A stretch of DNA of 5,488 nt from Bacteroidales bacterium. Its GTDB lineage: Bacteria; Bacteroidota; Bacteroidia; Bacteroidales; WCHB1-69. The stretch lies in contig DUOL01000176.1 in assembly GCA_012838875.1 (NCBI GenBank), positions 1-5,488 on the forward strand. The letters run 5' to 3'. This document shows, in pieces, positions 4,961 to 5,488 of the stretch. The notes under the pieces were generated by a model. That model was not told the DNA's origin. It saw nothing but the letters and a program-made list of their open reading frames with translations, and ran no database searches. Every line of letters starts with the position of its first letter. The first letter of the stretch is position 1. The position numbers and the translations under genes are program-made.

Positions 4961-5488
4961 AAAAACTAATAGCGCTGATTTGTTTTCTAGTATTATTTTT
5001 TGAAATAGGATATGCACAACGATTCTTGGGTTCGGCTATAGCCGGAGTTAATGTTACACAAGTTGACGGTGATCAGGTTTACGGATATAGAAAGGCGGGA
5101 GTGCATGTGGGGGCGGCGGTTTCGTTACCATTGGATAATAAACAACGTTGGTTAGCTACGTTAGAGCTTTTATACACTCAAAAAGGCTCATATCGAAAAT
5201 ATTATGTTTCTAATATGTGTGACTCTTGTCCGCCGGATATTAATATTGATAAAACAATTCCCTGTAATTCAAAAATTAAATACAAGTTGCAGCTTGATTA
5301 TGTGGAAATACCAATTACTGTGCATTACGAAGATCCTCGAACGGGTTGGAGTATCGGTGCGGGAATGGCTTGGGGACGATTAGTCAATGCCAAAGAGATT
5401 GAAAACGGTTGGACAAGAACAACCTCTATTCGTTCTAAAACGTATAAAAATAACGAATGGAGCGTATTAGCAGATGTGAAAATTCGCA
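4957..5488 (+). CDS. Outer membrane beta-barrel protein (PorT/OMP_b-brl-like), 3' end cut by the window
   Basis: The gene starts with ATG at 4957, overlapping the tadA stop as ATGA, and remains open to the end of the window (177 complete codons, no stop). Residues 1-20 form a signal peptide (MKK, hydrophobic core LIALICFLVLFF, then GYA before Q21). The mature part shows paired amphipathic strands usual in Bacteroidetes small-barrel outer membrane proteins: FLGSAIAGVNVTQVDGD (23-39), AGVHVGAAVSLPL (47-59), WLATLELLYTQKGS (65-78), YKLQLDYVEIPITVHY (109-124) and WSIGAGMAWGRLV (131-143). The LDYVEIPI stretch followed by a glycine-rich strand is characteristic of the porin-family/PorT-like group. 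The loop between 79 and 108 carries C88, C91 and C103, with a CDSC motif. Function is unknown: it could be an immune-like barrel of unknown cargo or an envelope assembly factor. Co-transcription with tadA is inferred from the overlap. Confidence 0.85.
   Translation, partial: MKKLIALICFLVLFFEIGYAQRFLGSAIAGVNVTQVDGDQVYGYRKAGVHVGAAVSLPLDNKQRWLATLELLYTQKGSYRKYYVSNMCDSCPPDINIDKTIPCNSKIKYKLQLDYVEIPITVHYEDPRTGWSIGAGMAWGRLVNAKEIENGWTRTTSIRSKTYKNNEWSVLADVKIR

Noticed and set aside
1..5488. Mobile element, defence island, CRISPR or tRNA gene
   Set aside because: No transposase, integrase, direct-repeat array, tRNA-like cloverleaf or terminal repeats were seen; the genes are core metabolism and envelope genes.

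Overview
This window looks like a chromosomal core region of a Bacteroidetes bacterium, most likely order Bacteroidales. Base composition is AT-rich. Start codons are preceded by A-rich stretches rather than clear Shine-Dalgarno sites. Several upstream sites match the Bacteroidetes -7 promoter motif TAnnTTTG, and most proteins resemble Bacteroidales families (recalled, not searched). No RNA gene, mobile element, CRISPR array or convincing terminator was seen.

Layout: two gene groups diverge from a 192-bp intergenic region (2017-2208). Leftward on the minus strand run prs (ribose-phosphate pyrophosphokinase, making PRPP) and then a thiamine-monophosphate-kinase-like gene. Rightward on the plus strand run a uridine/purine nucleoside phosphorylase, a small cysteine-rich putative lipoprotein, folD, tadA, and a beta-barrel outer membrane protein cut by the window end. 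The plus-strand genes are separated by 7, 28, 2 and -4 nt, so they probably form one operon.

Functional theme: prs and the nucleoside phosphorylase both handle ribose phosphates and nucleotide salvage. FolD supplies one-carbon folates for purine and thymidylate synthesis. TadA makes the wobble inosine in tRNA-Arg. The lipoprotein and the barrel protein are envelope proteins that ride in the same transcription unit.

Most unusual points: (1) the ThiL-like protein keeps the family scaffold but has lost most of the aspartates that bind Mg2+/ATP, so it looks like a pseudoenzyme or a protein with a changed function; (2) FolD has Ile where the catalytic cyclohydrolase lysine should be, in an alignment that needs no gaps; (3) the divergent promoter region holds two nested perfect 9-bp inverted repeats, and the outer arms are two identical TACATTTG boxes facing each other. 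I see no obvious wholly new multi-gene system such as a defence or mobile module.
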